Shown here: piece after piece, positions 22,980 to 31,637 of the stretch | How positions within the stretch are numbered: the stretch's first letter is position 1 | How the letters are laid out: each line of letters begins with the position of its first letter | Assembly: GCA_027704905.1 (NCBI GenBank) | Contig: CM051019.1 | Location: 24,052,038 to 24,116,037, forward strand | Length of the DNA: 64,000 nucleotides | Reading direction: 5' to 3' | Source of the DNA: Muraenolepis orangiensis | Taxonomy: Eukaryota; Chordata; Actinopteri; Gadiformes; Muraenolepididae | Notes under the pieces: generated by a model | Told to the model about the DNA's origin: nothing | The model's input: only the letters and a program-made list of their open reading frames with translations | Database searches by the model: none | Made by a program: the position numbers and the translations under genes

Positions 22980-24523
22980 CTGTATATTAAATGTTATAAA
23001 TGTTATATTGGTGACGTGATGGAATAACCGTTAACTGAATGTTGTTCCATGATGTCACTTCCTTCCACGATGTCCCGTGACCTGATGCGCTGCACCACGC
23101 TGTCACGTGGGCCGTGTCCCACTCACTAGTCACTATATGTAGTAGTGCTGTCCCAATGTATAGTGAGAATTATTTAGCCCTATATATATCCCACAATGCA
23201 TCGTGAAAAGTAGTCTTGAACCAATGGTCACAAACCAAGTAGGCCTATATATCCAACCATGCATTACGCTGTAAGACAAATGGCAGATGGACAAGCGACA
23301 TCCACCGACGTAGATCTAGCACGTATAATTATGAGACAGCAATGACGTCATTACCGGTGATTTGTAGTATTTCTTTCATTTAGCTGATGATTTCACTATA
23401 TAGTCCTCCACAATGAACTCCTAAGGCAGAGAATAGGGATGAGGGAATGATTTCGGACATAGCCACGGTGCTATGCTATATTTGAATAAACAGTCAAATA
23501 AACAGCAAGCCTGAATCCATTCACTATAGCCTAATTGTATTTATTATTGTACTTTATAGAGAACATTGTATTACACCACGCTCCCTTACAGACGGTCCTT
23601 ATAGATGGTACCTTGTACCAGTGCGCATGCGGGACCAGAACGGAACCAGATATCATTGTAAACACACCCACGGTTCAACCTGCTCAATACTTGTTTAATT
23701 ATTGTCATTTTATGCTGTTTCTTTCTAAGTAAAGTGATCGAACTCTGTTCTTATTTACTTTACGTATTATTATTTTTTGCCGCTCATGTGTTACCTGTGT
23801 CTGTTTTGCTATTATTATTTGATTATTATTATTATTATTTGATGTTTATCTATTTATTCTAAAATAATTCCTGCAAAAACATAAAACCAATTTCGACGGC
23901 TCTACCAGTGTTAACCAAGTTTACATACAGTTTCTCTGCGTCTCCCTTAAAACCCTCTGGCGCCCCCCAGGGGAGATGAGCCGCCTCACACTTTGAAAAC
24001 CCCCTGATCTCAAGGAGCCCGGTTTACCTGCTGCCATGGGTCCACGGTCCTCTGTCCCTCGGTCAGGACAATAGAGGCGTACATTAGACCTCCGTCCAGA
24101 TGTCCTTCCCCACTCAGAGACTGTGACGTGGTTGGCTGGATGTGGAGTTAGATGCATTACTGCGCTTGATTCAATGACATTCATGACATTTCGTACAGGG
24201 TTTTCAGATGAATCCATGCCATGTCTTTCAAAAGCCAGATCATAATTGTATGAATAAATAAATGATGTGTGCGTGTGTGTTTAAAATAAAAGGATGTCTG
24301 GAAGTCTCACCTCGTCATGACTGGCTCCTGGACCTCTGATTGGCTGGTCGTCGCTGATGGAGCTCAGACCCTGAACCCAATACAGAAACCCAGTCACTCC
24401 TCGCCTGTTTTTGGTCTCATGATCCCACAATTTCAGCTCAGAATTCTTCTTCTTACGTTAGTTGTGCATCATTGTTTAAACCAGGGGGATCAAAGACTAT
24501 GACAGAGAGCCTTCCTTCAGCAA

Positions 24524-24564
<41 letters not shown>

Positions 24565-27500
24565 AATAGTATTCATGATTCTACTTAATAATGAATAAAA
24601 TCAAAAATGATTGGCACTTCAGTTTTGCCACGAAACCTCTAAATGTTGCTATTAATGAACTTTAATCAATTCATTCAAAAATAATTCATTCAAAATCATA
24701 AAATAAACTTTTAAATTATTTCTTTAGTTATTTTTGTGTTTCTCTCTCTGGCGCCCCCCAGGGGAGGTGCGCCGCCTCACACCCCTGGTTTCAGGATGGT
24801 CATAATGATGATAATGTCCCAGTGAATGTGTTGACACTGTGATGATGAGTAGTCGTTTGTGTCATTAGACATTCTGGCCCTACAGACAAGACCTCTGTGA
24901 GACTTTTTTTGTTTCCTTAAATACACTTATATCATTCAATATCTATAGGTTGTAAGTAAACTCTTGCGAGCCCATATTGATATCAGACAATCCCAAGTTC
25001 GAACCCTGGAAAACACTGGTTCACACAAACCTCTTGTTGGAAGCTATAGTGTAATATATATAGTGTACTTGTTGTAGCATTATTATTAACATAGAACACC
25101 CCCCTACTAACATCAAACCAGATCGTATTTAATGCTATTTTCCAACGATACAAAGGAACACAACCCCTTAACCTGCCTTAGTTTGAGTTTAGTTTTTGAA
25201 ACTCACAATGGTGGTGTCCTCTGGCGTCTTGTTTCCTGGTGAAGAAGAAAGCCACGGTGAATGTTTCCATGGTGATACCGGGTGTGTAGATAGACAGTAG
25301 ACTGGGGTCATTTCTCACCTCTCCTTCTGCACCAGCAAATGAGGAGAACCAGGGCAACGGTCAGCAAGACCGCTGTGCCTACCGCCACGCCCAGGGCTAA
25401 CGGCCATGTAGCTGCAACACAGAGGGAGTTTCAGTTAAGTGAAGGAGTTCTGTCAAGGGCGGCGCCGGAGGCTCAGGGGGAAGAGAGGCGGTCATGTGGT
25501 TGAATCCCTGGCTGCTCCTAGTGAAGTGTTGAGGTTCCTGACCTGACCTCACCCTAACGGGACCCGCGGGCTGTTCCCTTGCGTGGTTGACACCGTTTTC
25601 GGCATGTGAATGAGTGGGTGAATGCGTGTGAGTTGGTGGATGCGTGTGAGTGGGTGTACATCTAAAATTGAACTCAAAACAAAACATCTTGAAAATGTTA
25701 ACGTAATTTAACTTATGTTTACAATGTGAACAATGTGGGATGATTTCATCCTTTGTTTGAGGGTGAATACTGTTAGATCGTCAGGTTGCAAACACACTAC
25801 CAAGTCATATCAGAGCAACGGGGGTGAATGCGTGTGAGTGGGTGAATCTGTGTGAGTGGGTGAATGCGTGTGAGTGGGTGGATGTGTGTGAGTGGGTTAA
25901 TGCGTGTGAGTGTGTGGATTTGTGTGAGTTGTTGAATGCGTGTCAGTGGGTGAATATGTGTGAGTGGGTGAATGTGTGTGAGTGGGTGAATGCGTGTGAG
26001 TGGGTGGATGTGTGTGAGTGGGTTAATGCGTGTGAGTGTGTGGATTTGTGTGAGTTGTTGAATGCGTGTCAGTGGGTGAATATGTGTGAGTGGGTGGATG
26101 TGTGTGAGTGGACGGATGCGTGTCACTGGGTGCATGGGTGTGAGTGAGTGAATGCATGTGAGTCGATGAATGCGTGTGGATGGTGTGAGTGGGTGAACGC
26201 GTGTGAGTGGGTAATTGCGTTTAAATGCTTGTGATTGGGTGTATGCGTGTGAGTTGGTCTTCTTCTTCTTTCGTGTAACGTCAGATGTCCAACTCGGTGT
26301 CGTGTAGCCATGCCCGCATCTCAGGTCCTAGGTCGAAGAGGCTGGCTTCTGAGGGTGGTCTATATAAGGGGCAGATGGTGATTATATGGTCGGCGGTCTG
26401 GTCAGGGTCACCGCACTCGCATGCCGCACTGTCCGCCAAGCCCCACGTCTTCATTGATGTTTTAAAGCGACCGACCCCAGTTCGTAGACGGTTCAGTGTG
26501 GTCCATTGCCGGCGTGGTAGGTCGTCTCCTCCAATGGTGCCATCTCCAGGGTCCCAGATGTAACAGTGGATTCGGGAGGGCCCGGCTGACTCCCACTCCT
26601 GCTTCCAAGCTGCTGCCAACCATGCATCTCTGGAGATGTCCTCAGAGGTGGAGTTGAGCATCTCTTGTGCTGCCTTGTTGTAGGGGTGGCGGGACTTGAG
26701 TCTGCTTGGAGGTGCTGGTGTTATTGTGGTGTTGTGCAGGATGTGCCAGTCATACTTTTGTGCCTTCCTGGCCACGGCGAGGGTGGAAGCCTCCCGTCGG
26801 AGGCCGGCCGGTGCTATTCCCGCGAGGACTGGCAAGAGGGACACAGGGGTAGGCTTTAAGCATCCAGTTATTATTCGGAGGGAGATATTGATAGCCACTT
26901 CGACCTTTCTCGCATGAGGGCTTCTGCTCCAGACTGGGGCGCAGTATTCCGCTGCAGAGAAGACCAGGGCTTGGGTGGATATTCGCAGCGTCTTAGCGGA
27001 GGCTCCCCAGGTTGTTCCAGCGAGGCGGCGGATCAGCGCGACCCTGGATGTCTCCATGAATAGGTGAATGTGTGTGAGTGGATGAATGCCTGTGAGTAAA
27101 ACTCTTCCTCTTTTCAACTAAATGATAACAGAATTATATCTACATCTAATGCAAACTAGTTTTGCAGATTTGTTGCAACTTGTTGTGGTTAATAACGTCC
27201 GTCCCCAGTCCCTCTGTGGCTGTCAACCAGAAGTAGGAAGTGTGACGCTCGCCATAGGTGTTACAACACATAATAACACTCATAACTGATAGACGGACAG
27301 AAAGGTGCCATTTTGAACACAACAAAACCCAAAGCAAGTTAGAGAAGACATACATTTCACTGTGTGGTCGGCTACGGTCGGGTTGGATGTGCTTGTGTTA
27401 GTTGTGCCTGTGGTTCCGTGTGGATTAGAAGCAAGGACAGAACAAAGAGAAACGCAGAATTAGTATCTTCATCACTCTTTACAACAAATATGACTGAAGA

Positions 27501-28455
27501 TATCGTTTTGGACAAGATCTAGAGATATTTTTGATCTTGTATAAGTTACTGATTAATAACTGAAGTTCATGTCTAAATTGAGCTCATGTTTAATTAAAAC
27601 TGAACAGTAGGATGATTTCATCCTACATTTGTCAGTGATAGATGTTAGATGGTATATGATAGATGATGTCAGGTTTCAAACACACGTTCCTTAACCACAA
27701 GGACTTCCACTACCAAGTCATATCAGAGTAACAGTGGATTGATAAAGACGATATTTTGAAACACGGCTCCACAAGACAGAAATTAAATACCTTTCGGAAC
27801 AGTTGTGCTTGGTTTAGACGTGCTTGTATAAGTTGGGCCTGCTGCTCCTTGTGGATTAAAACCAAGCCGTAGCCTTGGTTTATGGAGGCCCCTACGGGCA
27901 GAACATGTTCATGGGGACCAGAACAATCAAATGAGAACCTTGGCTGGGACGTTTACATTTACGCCTGGAGATCACCTTAAGGGACCCTCACACATGTAGG
28001 CTAAAACATTTAAAAGATTGAAACATAGTAATACGTTTGGGTTCAATGGTTTAAACCCCAAAGTGTACATTTATGTACATAGATATAAAAATATAAATAC
28101 TTATATATAAGTTGTAGGTCATACCGTGCCACATCGTTGTATCCTCCTGATGAGTTCTGTTTGCAGGTGTAATAACCTTCATCTTTCATCTTCTTTATGA
28201 CCAGAGAACACTCCTCTGTAACACATAGTCTCTTCACGTGGTCATTGGTAACTTTCCCTCCATCAGCAATAATTAAGTCTTTCTATTCCTACTTAACAGC
28301 CAGTCAACTGAGGAACAGTCATTTAGAGCCCCAGCACACGGTAGAGAGACACAACCTCCAGCTCTGACCTCTGTTGTTGTTGGTCTTGCAAAATCATCGT
28401 CAGGTACTTTGTGACATTCCTCTGGGTTTTTTTTGTTTTTTGTTTTTTTTTGTAT
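22944..28455 (-). CDS. gene A: Ig-superfamily inhibitory-type receptor with two ITIMs (exon set; Ig exon broken)
   Basis: Minus-strand gene rebuilt from exons with GT/AG sites and matching phases. They are Ig-V exon 28,455-28,105 (broken), stalk exons 27,838-27,791 and 27,407-27,360, transmembrane 25,411-25,319, and tail exons 25,235-25,207, 24,370-24,311, 24,120-24,028 and 22,979-22,944. The product would sit in the plasma membrane, with extracellular domain, Thr-rich stalk, one hydrophobic helix and a roughly 70-residue tail with LMYASI and VTYASV, both fitting the ITIM consensus that recruits SH2 phosphatases in known receptors. No signal exon is seen nearby. The tail exons look sound but the Ig exon does not, so it is a pseudogene or depends on another Ig exon. 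The subfamily (pIgR/CD300-like, NITR-like) is undecided. Confidence 0.65.
23107..23467. mobile_element. MITE with 'ggcygtgtccca' inverted ends, copy 1
   Basis: Starts 'gggccgtgtcccactcact' and ends 'gagggaatgatttcggacat' 'agcc', an imperfect inverted repeat. The interior has 'actatatgtagtagtgc', 'cacaatgcatcgtgaaaag' and 'cactatatagtc' phrases shared with the copy at 31,939-32,407. No coding capacity. Such short elements with 'tgtcccaaat' ends are common in fish; the superfamily is not assigned. Confidence 0.6.
23870..23995. repeat. short dispersed repeat segment
   Basis: Contains 'aacataaaaccaatt', which recurs at 38,699, and 'ctctggcgccccccagggga' followed by 'gatgagccgcctcacac', which recurs at 24,748-24,785. 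Probably the end of a non-autonomous DNA transposon; it borders the ITIM exon. Confidence 0.4.
24028..24120 (-). CDS. gene A tail exon with first ITIM
   Basis: 93 nt, phase 0 to phase 0. Acceptor 'cacgtcacag' and donor 'gtaaac'. It encodes SLSGEGHLDGGLMYASIVLT and a further 11 residues; LMYASI is a canonical ITIM. The neighbouring exons also meet it in phase 0, which supports the reading frame over the alternative open frame in this stretch. Confidence 0.72.
24311..24370 (-). CDS. gene A tail exon
   Basis: 60 nt, exactly 20 codons in phase 0 (GLSSISDDQPIRGPGASHDE). Acceptor 'gggttcag', donor 'gtgaga'. The product is an acidic, Ser-rich cytoplasmic linker between the membrane-proximal exon and the first ITIM exon. 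Confidence 0.68.
24521..24562. repeat. (CA)n microsatellite
   Basis: About 42 bp of CA/AC in an intron of gene A. Confidence 0.9.
24563..25200. other. gene A intron with a small repeat
   Basis: AT-rich intron. At 24,748-24,790 it holds the 'gcgccccccagggga...cgcctcacacccctgg' segment, whose 'cacccctgg' end looks like a hAT terminus. Nothing else is recognised. Confidence 0.4.
25207..25235 (-). CDS. gene A short membrane-proximal exon
   Basis: 29 nt starting in phase 1 and ending in phase 0. Acceptor 'ttcaccag', donor 'gtgagt'. It encodes (G)NKTPEDTTI. Size, splice sites and first residues match the exon at 33,566-33,594 of gene B, evidence that the two genes are paralogues. Confidence 0.72.
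25319..25411 (-). CDS. gene A transmembrane exon
   Basis: 93 nt, phase 1 to phase 1. Acceptor 'gtgttgcag', donor 'gtgaga'. It encodes a hydrophobic helix (LALGVAVGTAVLLTVALVLL) followed by ICWCRRR, a juxtamembrane Cys and a basic stop-transfer signal. No charged residue lies in the helix, as usual for receptors that carry their own tail motifs. Confidence 0.75.
25440..26256. repeat. 18-bp minisatellite grown from a retroposon tail (gene A intron)
   Basis: 25,440-25,600 reads like a degraded tRNA-type/LINE-derived fish retroposon ('ggctcagggggaagagaggc', 'gttgaatccctggctgctcc'). Its 'gtgaatgagtgggtgaatgc' part then expands into an array of 18-bp units 'gtgaatgcgtgtgagtgg' (25,820-26,245). A 162-bp block of nine units is repeated once. 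Because 18 is a multiple of three, both strands stay open with 6-residue periodicity; these frames are not genes. Confidence 0.8.
26257..27052 (-). mobile_element. 5'-truncated LINE of the same family as 3,808-5,039, third copy, frame intact
   Basis: The minus strand from about 27,050 reads SRVALIRRLAGTTWGASAKT through SRLKSRHPYNKAAQEML to the stop after LHDTELDI, with (GAA)n behind. It covers only the RT C-terminal region; motifs 4 and 5 are missing. Its unbroken frame shows where the block A and B copies carry their shared frameshift. It landed within the 18-bp minisatellite, which continues at 27,057-27,105. Confidence 0.85.
27360..27407 (-). pseudogene. gene A second stalk exon, donor site damaged
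   Basis: 48-nt relative of the exon at 27,791-27,838, reading GTTNTSTSNPTVADHT-like Thr/Ser-rich stalk sequence after acceptor 'ggaaccacag'. Where the sister exon has AAAG|gtattt this one has ACAG|tgaaat, so the donor GT is lost or shifted by one base, which would break the phase. Probably skipped. Confidence 0.5.
27791..27838 (-). CDS. gene A stalk exon
   Basis: 48 nt, phase 1 to phase 1. Acceptor 'ggagcagcag', donor 'gtattt'. It encodes GPTYTSTSKPSTTVPK, a Ser/Thr/Pro-rich stalk likely to be O-glycosylated, placed between the Ig and transmembrane exons. Being symmetrical, it can be included or skipped without a frame change. Confidence 0.65.
28105..28455 (-). pseudogene. gene A Ig-V exon, broken
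   Basis: Clearly related to the gene B Ig exon (39,093-39,434); shared pieces include KRLCVTEECSLVIKK, DEGYY, SSGGYND and ARYDLQL. Defects are an A-rich expansion after the acceptor that shifts the frame, a TAA replacing a Glu codon near 28,286, a frameshift just after, loss of the second cysteine context, and a donor changed from 'gtaagt' to 'ataagt'. The exon cannot encode an Ig fold. The surrounding 27,868-28,920 is homologous to 38,868-39,815. Confidence 0.8.
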
Positions 28456-28571
28456 CTGTGTGAAAGAGAGCGTTCAGCTATGTAATGGGTAACACTTTAC
28501 AACAAGGGAACATGAATTAGCTTTAGTATATTTAAAGTTGTTCTTACCTTTGCATGACTTGGAACCGGACA

Positions 28572-28677
28572 TATCTATATATATATATATATATATATAT
28601 TTATCTATCCGTCTGTCTGTCTGTCTGTCTGTCTGTCTCACACTTTATGTCTGTGTGTGTCTGTCTCTATATATGTA

Positions 28678-28742
<65 letters not shown>

Positions 28743-28763
28743 GTGTCTGTCTCTATATATGTA

Positions 28764-28804
<41 letters not shown>

Positions 28805-28862
28805 GTGTCTGTCTGTCTCTATATATGTATCTGTCTGTCTCTATATATGTATCTGTCTGTGT
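28572..28862. repeat. (TA)n and (CTGT)n microsatellite upstream of the gene A Ig exon
   Basis: (AT)n at 28,575-28,600, then a long array of CTGT tetranucleotides broken by 'ctatatatgtatctg' and 'gtgtgtctg'. The homologous position in gene B (39,538-39,680) is an array of CTAT. The Cys-Leu-Ser-Val open frames across it are artefacts. Confidence 0.92.
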
Positions 28863-28919
28863 GGTAACTCCAACTACTGCTCACTGTGGAGAGAAGGCTT
28901 CTTTCAGAGAGCACTCTGT

Positions 28920-29235
28920 CTGTTATGTGTTTGTGCCCTGATCAGGCGCTCCTAGTGTGATGTGTCATGTCTAGCTGTAGTTCCCTGTCATGGTTTTGTA
29001 GTCCTTATTGTTTTCCCTTCCAGGTGTACCCATTTGTAATCAACCCAGGTGTGTCTCGTCTCGTCATTCCCTCATGTAGAAGTATTCTGTCTTCCCCTTT
29101 GTCTGGGGCTGATCCTGTCTGTGCAGTGATGTTTTCTTGTCGTTACTTTATATTTCCTTTGTTCAACCATGGTAATTATTAATTAAATATTCTTTGTTGA
29201 TTACTTTGGCTACCGTCTCCTTATTATGTTACATT
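28920..29235. mobile_element. unidentified insertion absent from the paralogous gene B region
   Basis: Gene A and gene B flanks match up to 28,920/39,815 and resume near 29,281/39,820. The 300-odd bp between are present only here and contain 'tgtcatggttttgtagtcc' and 'ttccaggtgtacccatttgt', phrases like those of dispersed fish LTR/SINE repeats. No termini or duplication could be fixed. Confidence 0.35.
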
Positions 29236-29439
29236 GACCAGACATCGAGCCGTGTAATTGTCAATGGTAACGTAATACTGTCCCTTCCTCAAACAAAAAC
29301 ATTTCATCTGGTAGAGAGACCCATCCACACAAACACACACAGGCACACGCACACGCACACATACACACACGGTCCATTAGATGGACATATTTGGGCATAT
29401 CAAAACATTTCCTAGTTGTTGATGTCATCAGTGATAAGT

Positions 29440-29595
29440 AAATTACAGAGGCTAAATTGAAAATAATTTGAGGGACTTTTTTAGGCCTGAAGGGCGCTAG
29501 GGTTTGGGGGGTGTTGTAAACATGTGGCCTGTGAGACTGTAACTGGGATTAAGGACTATACAAATACAATTGACTTGACTTGACTTGACAGGCTT
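29440..29595 (+). mobile_element. retroposon 3' end with (GACTT)n tail
   Basis: Carries 'gagactgtaactgggattaa' and 'tatacaaatacaattgact' with a repeated GACTT tail, a 3'-end form seen in fish L2-group retroposons. A related sequence lies in inverted orientation at 33,668-33,760. Confidence 0.45.
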
Positions 29596-29827
29596 TCCAC
29601 TTTAAAGGTGAGGTGATGGGCTGGATAAATAACATATACAGTAACGGACTAACTGACTATGAAAGTGTCCAACCATACATACTGACTGTAATGAATGAGA
29701 ATGATAAGTTCTAGATATTTACTTAATTAAAAATGAACTAGAATGTTCCTCAGACGGCAGCAGTCATCTGAACATGATATAGCTATCACTGAAGCTACGA
29801 CTCAAGACACTAGAGGCTGCTCATAGG

Positions 29828-30663
29828 AGTTGTTCCAACTGTTGTTCTTTGGTCATGTAGCACCAGTTCTCTAGGGCTGTTGTTCTAACTGTTGTTCTCT
29901 GGTCATGTAGCACCAGTTCTCTAGGGCTGTTGTTCTAACTGTTGTTCCCTGGTCATGTAGCACCAGTTCTCTAGGGATGTTGTTCTAACTGGTGTTCTCT
30001 GGTCATGTAGCACCAGTTCTCTAGGGCTGTTGTTCTAACTGTTGTTCTCTGGTCATGTAGCACCAGTTCTCTAGGGCTATAGTTCTAACTGTTGTTCTCT
30101 GGTCATGTAGCACCAGTTCTCTAGGGCTGTAGTTCCAACTGTTCTCTGGTCATGTAGCACCAGTTCTCTAGGGTTGTTGTTCTAACTGTTGTTCTCTGGT
30201 CATGTAGCACCAGTTCTCTAGGGCTGTTGTTCTAACTGTTGTTCTCTGGTCATGCAGCACCAGTTCTCTAGGGCTGTAGTTCTAACTGTTGTTCTCTGGT
30301 CATGTAGCACCAGTTCTCTAGGGCTGTTGTTCAAACTGTTGTTCTCTGGTCATGTAGCACCAGTTCTCTAGGGCTGTTGTTCTAACTGTTGTTCTCTGGT
30401 CATGTAGCACCAGTTCTCTAGGGCTGTCGTTCTAACTGTTGTTCTCTGGTCATGTAGCACCAGTTCTCTAGGGCTGTTGTTCTAACTGTTGTTCTCTGGT
30501 CATGTAGCACCAGTTCTCTAGGGCTGTAGTTCTAACTGTTGTTCTCTGGTCATGTTGCACCAGTTCTCTAGGGCTGTTGTTCTAACTGTTGTTCTCTGGT
30601 CATGTAGCACCAGTTCTCTAGGGCTGTTGTTCTAACTGTTGTTCTCATCTTGTAGCACCAGTT
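29828..30663. repeat. 50-bp minisatellite, about 16-17 units
   Basis: Unit 'ctagggctgttgttctaact' + 'gttgttctctggtcatgtag' + 'caccagttct', repeated at an exact 50-bp step with few substitutions. One unit is shortened near 30,130. It lies between the end of gene B and the start of gene A (minus-strand order). No reading frame stays open, and there are no unique spacers. Confidence 0.95.
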
Positions 30664-31418
30664 CTATATTTGCTTTCATAGAAAGCCCTGTTTTATGAAA
30701 GTTCCTTTTTTCTAGCAGTAAATAAATGACAAAATGCCACAGGGTGAATGGTATTGTACTATTATATCTTTAATATTTAAATGTAGACAAGAATGGGAAT
30801 CGGGTAGGAGGGAAAAAACAACCTTATGGTATATTTATATTATTTATTGGACAATTCAAATAACTCAAAACTAAAATATAAAACCAACATATCAATATCT
30901 TAAATGTGTACATACATAGAAGAACAGAGAGTAGGTATTATGCACAACAGGAAGAAAACAGTAAAATAATGTTGCATGAACTGCAACATTACTAGAAGTA
31001 AGTCTATTAATGGAATCATGATGGTCATTACAAGCTATAACGACTTATTATTACATGAATTAATCTCACTGAATAAGGTACAATCTCTTGTTGATTGTTC
31101 TGTTGATCTTGTTTCATATTTTCTATTCTTGGTATGTGGCGCCCTCTAAAGGACAAAACATGAACTGATTTGAAAAGCATGTTTCCCATCATTTACATTT
31201 AGAGCAAGCGTTCAGCAACTATCGTCTGTTGAACGCTGTATTAATAACAACATTTTACACTGTGTTCACTACTGAGTGTAGGCCTAGGCCTACTGCTGGC
31301 TGCCTTTAAGCAATTCAAAGGAACACTAAGTTGGTTGCATTGCATCTAAATGCCACACAACAACAAGCTAGCTCTGAGCACTTCAACCTGCTTTCATCGC
31401 GCGGCCGCCACACGTTTG
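30664..31418. other. AT-rich non-coding, probably 3' flank of gene B
   Basis: Follows the gene B stop codon (31,419, minus strand). The phrase 'ggcgccctcta' near 31,139 also occurs near 21,764 in the 3' flank of gene A, a hint of shared 3' untranslated sequence. No other feature. Confidence 0.35.
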
Positions 31419-31637
31419 TCATTTCACCAGTCGGTGGACGGAGACAAAATGGACGTCGGCGTCCGCCGTGTCTCTGACACATGTGGGAGGGCCCCTGGTG
31501 TTTCCTACACATGTAGGAGGGCCCCTGGTGTTTCCTACACATGTGGGAGGGACCCTGGTGTTTCCTACACATGTGTGAGGGCCCCTGGAGTTCTCGTAGA
31601 TGTCCACTTGGCCGAATTCACCAGGTCCTGCTTGGTC
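31419..31637 (-). CDS. gene B terminal exon: YEN motif plus four 10-residue repeats
   Basis: 219 nt in phase 0 after acceptor 'ccaccacttcag'. It encodes DQAGPGEFGQVDIYENS, then four repeats of about 10 residues (VGNTRGPPTC type, each with one Cys) from a 30-bp minisatellite at 31,475-31,594. A short unique end (HFVSVHRLVK) and a stop follow. The repeat unit is a multiple of three, so copy-number changes keep the frame. Alternatively a donor might be used after ENS, which would leave the repeats in an intron. Confidence 0.6.
   Translation of the reverse strand, partial: DQAGPGEFGQVDIYENSRGPHTCVGNTRVPPTCVGNTRGPPTCVGNTRGPPTCVRDTADADVHFVSVHRLVK

Noticed and set aside
25797..26147. Open frames on both strands with six-residue repeats (WVNACE; THIHPL)
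   Set aside because: Arise because the 18-bp minisatellite unit is a multiple of three and lacks stops; no start context, signal or conservation.
29828..30663. CRISPR-like or regulatory array
   Set aside because: Contiguous 50-bp tandem units with no spacers.
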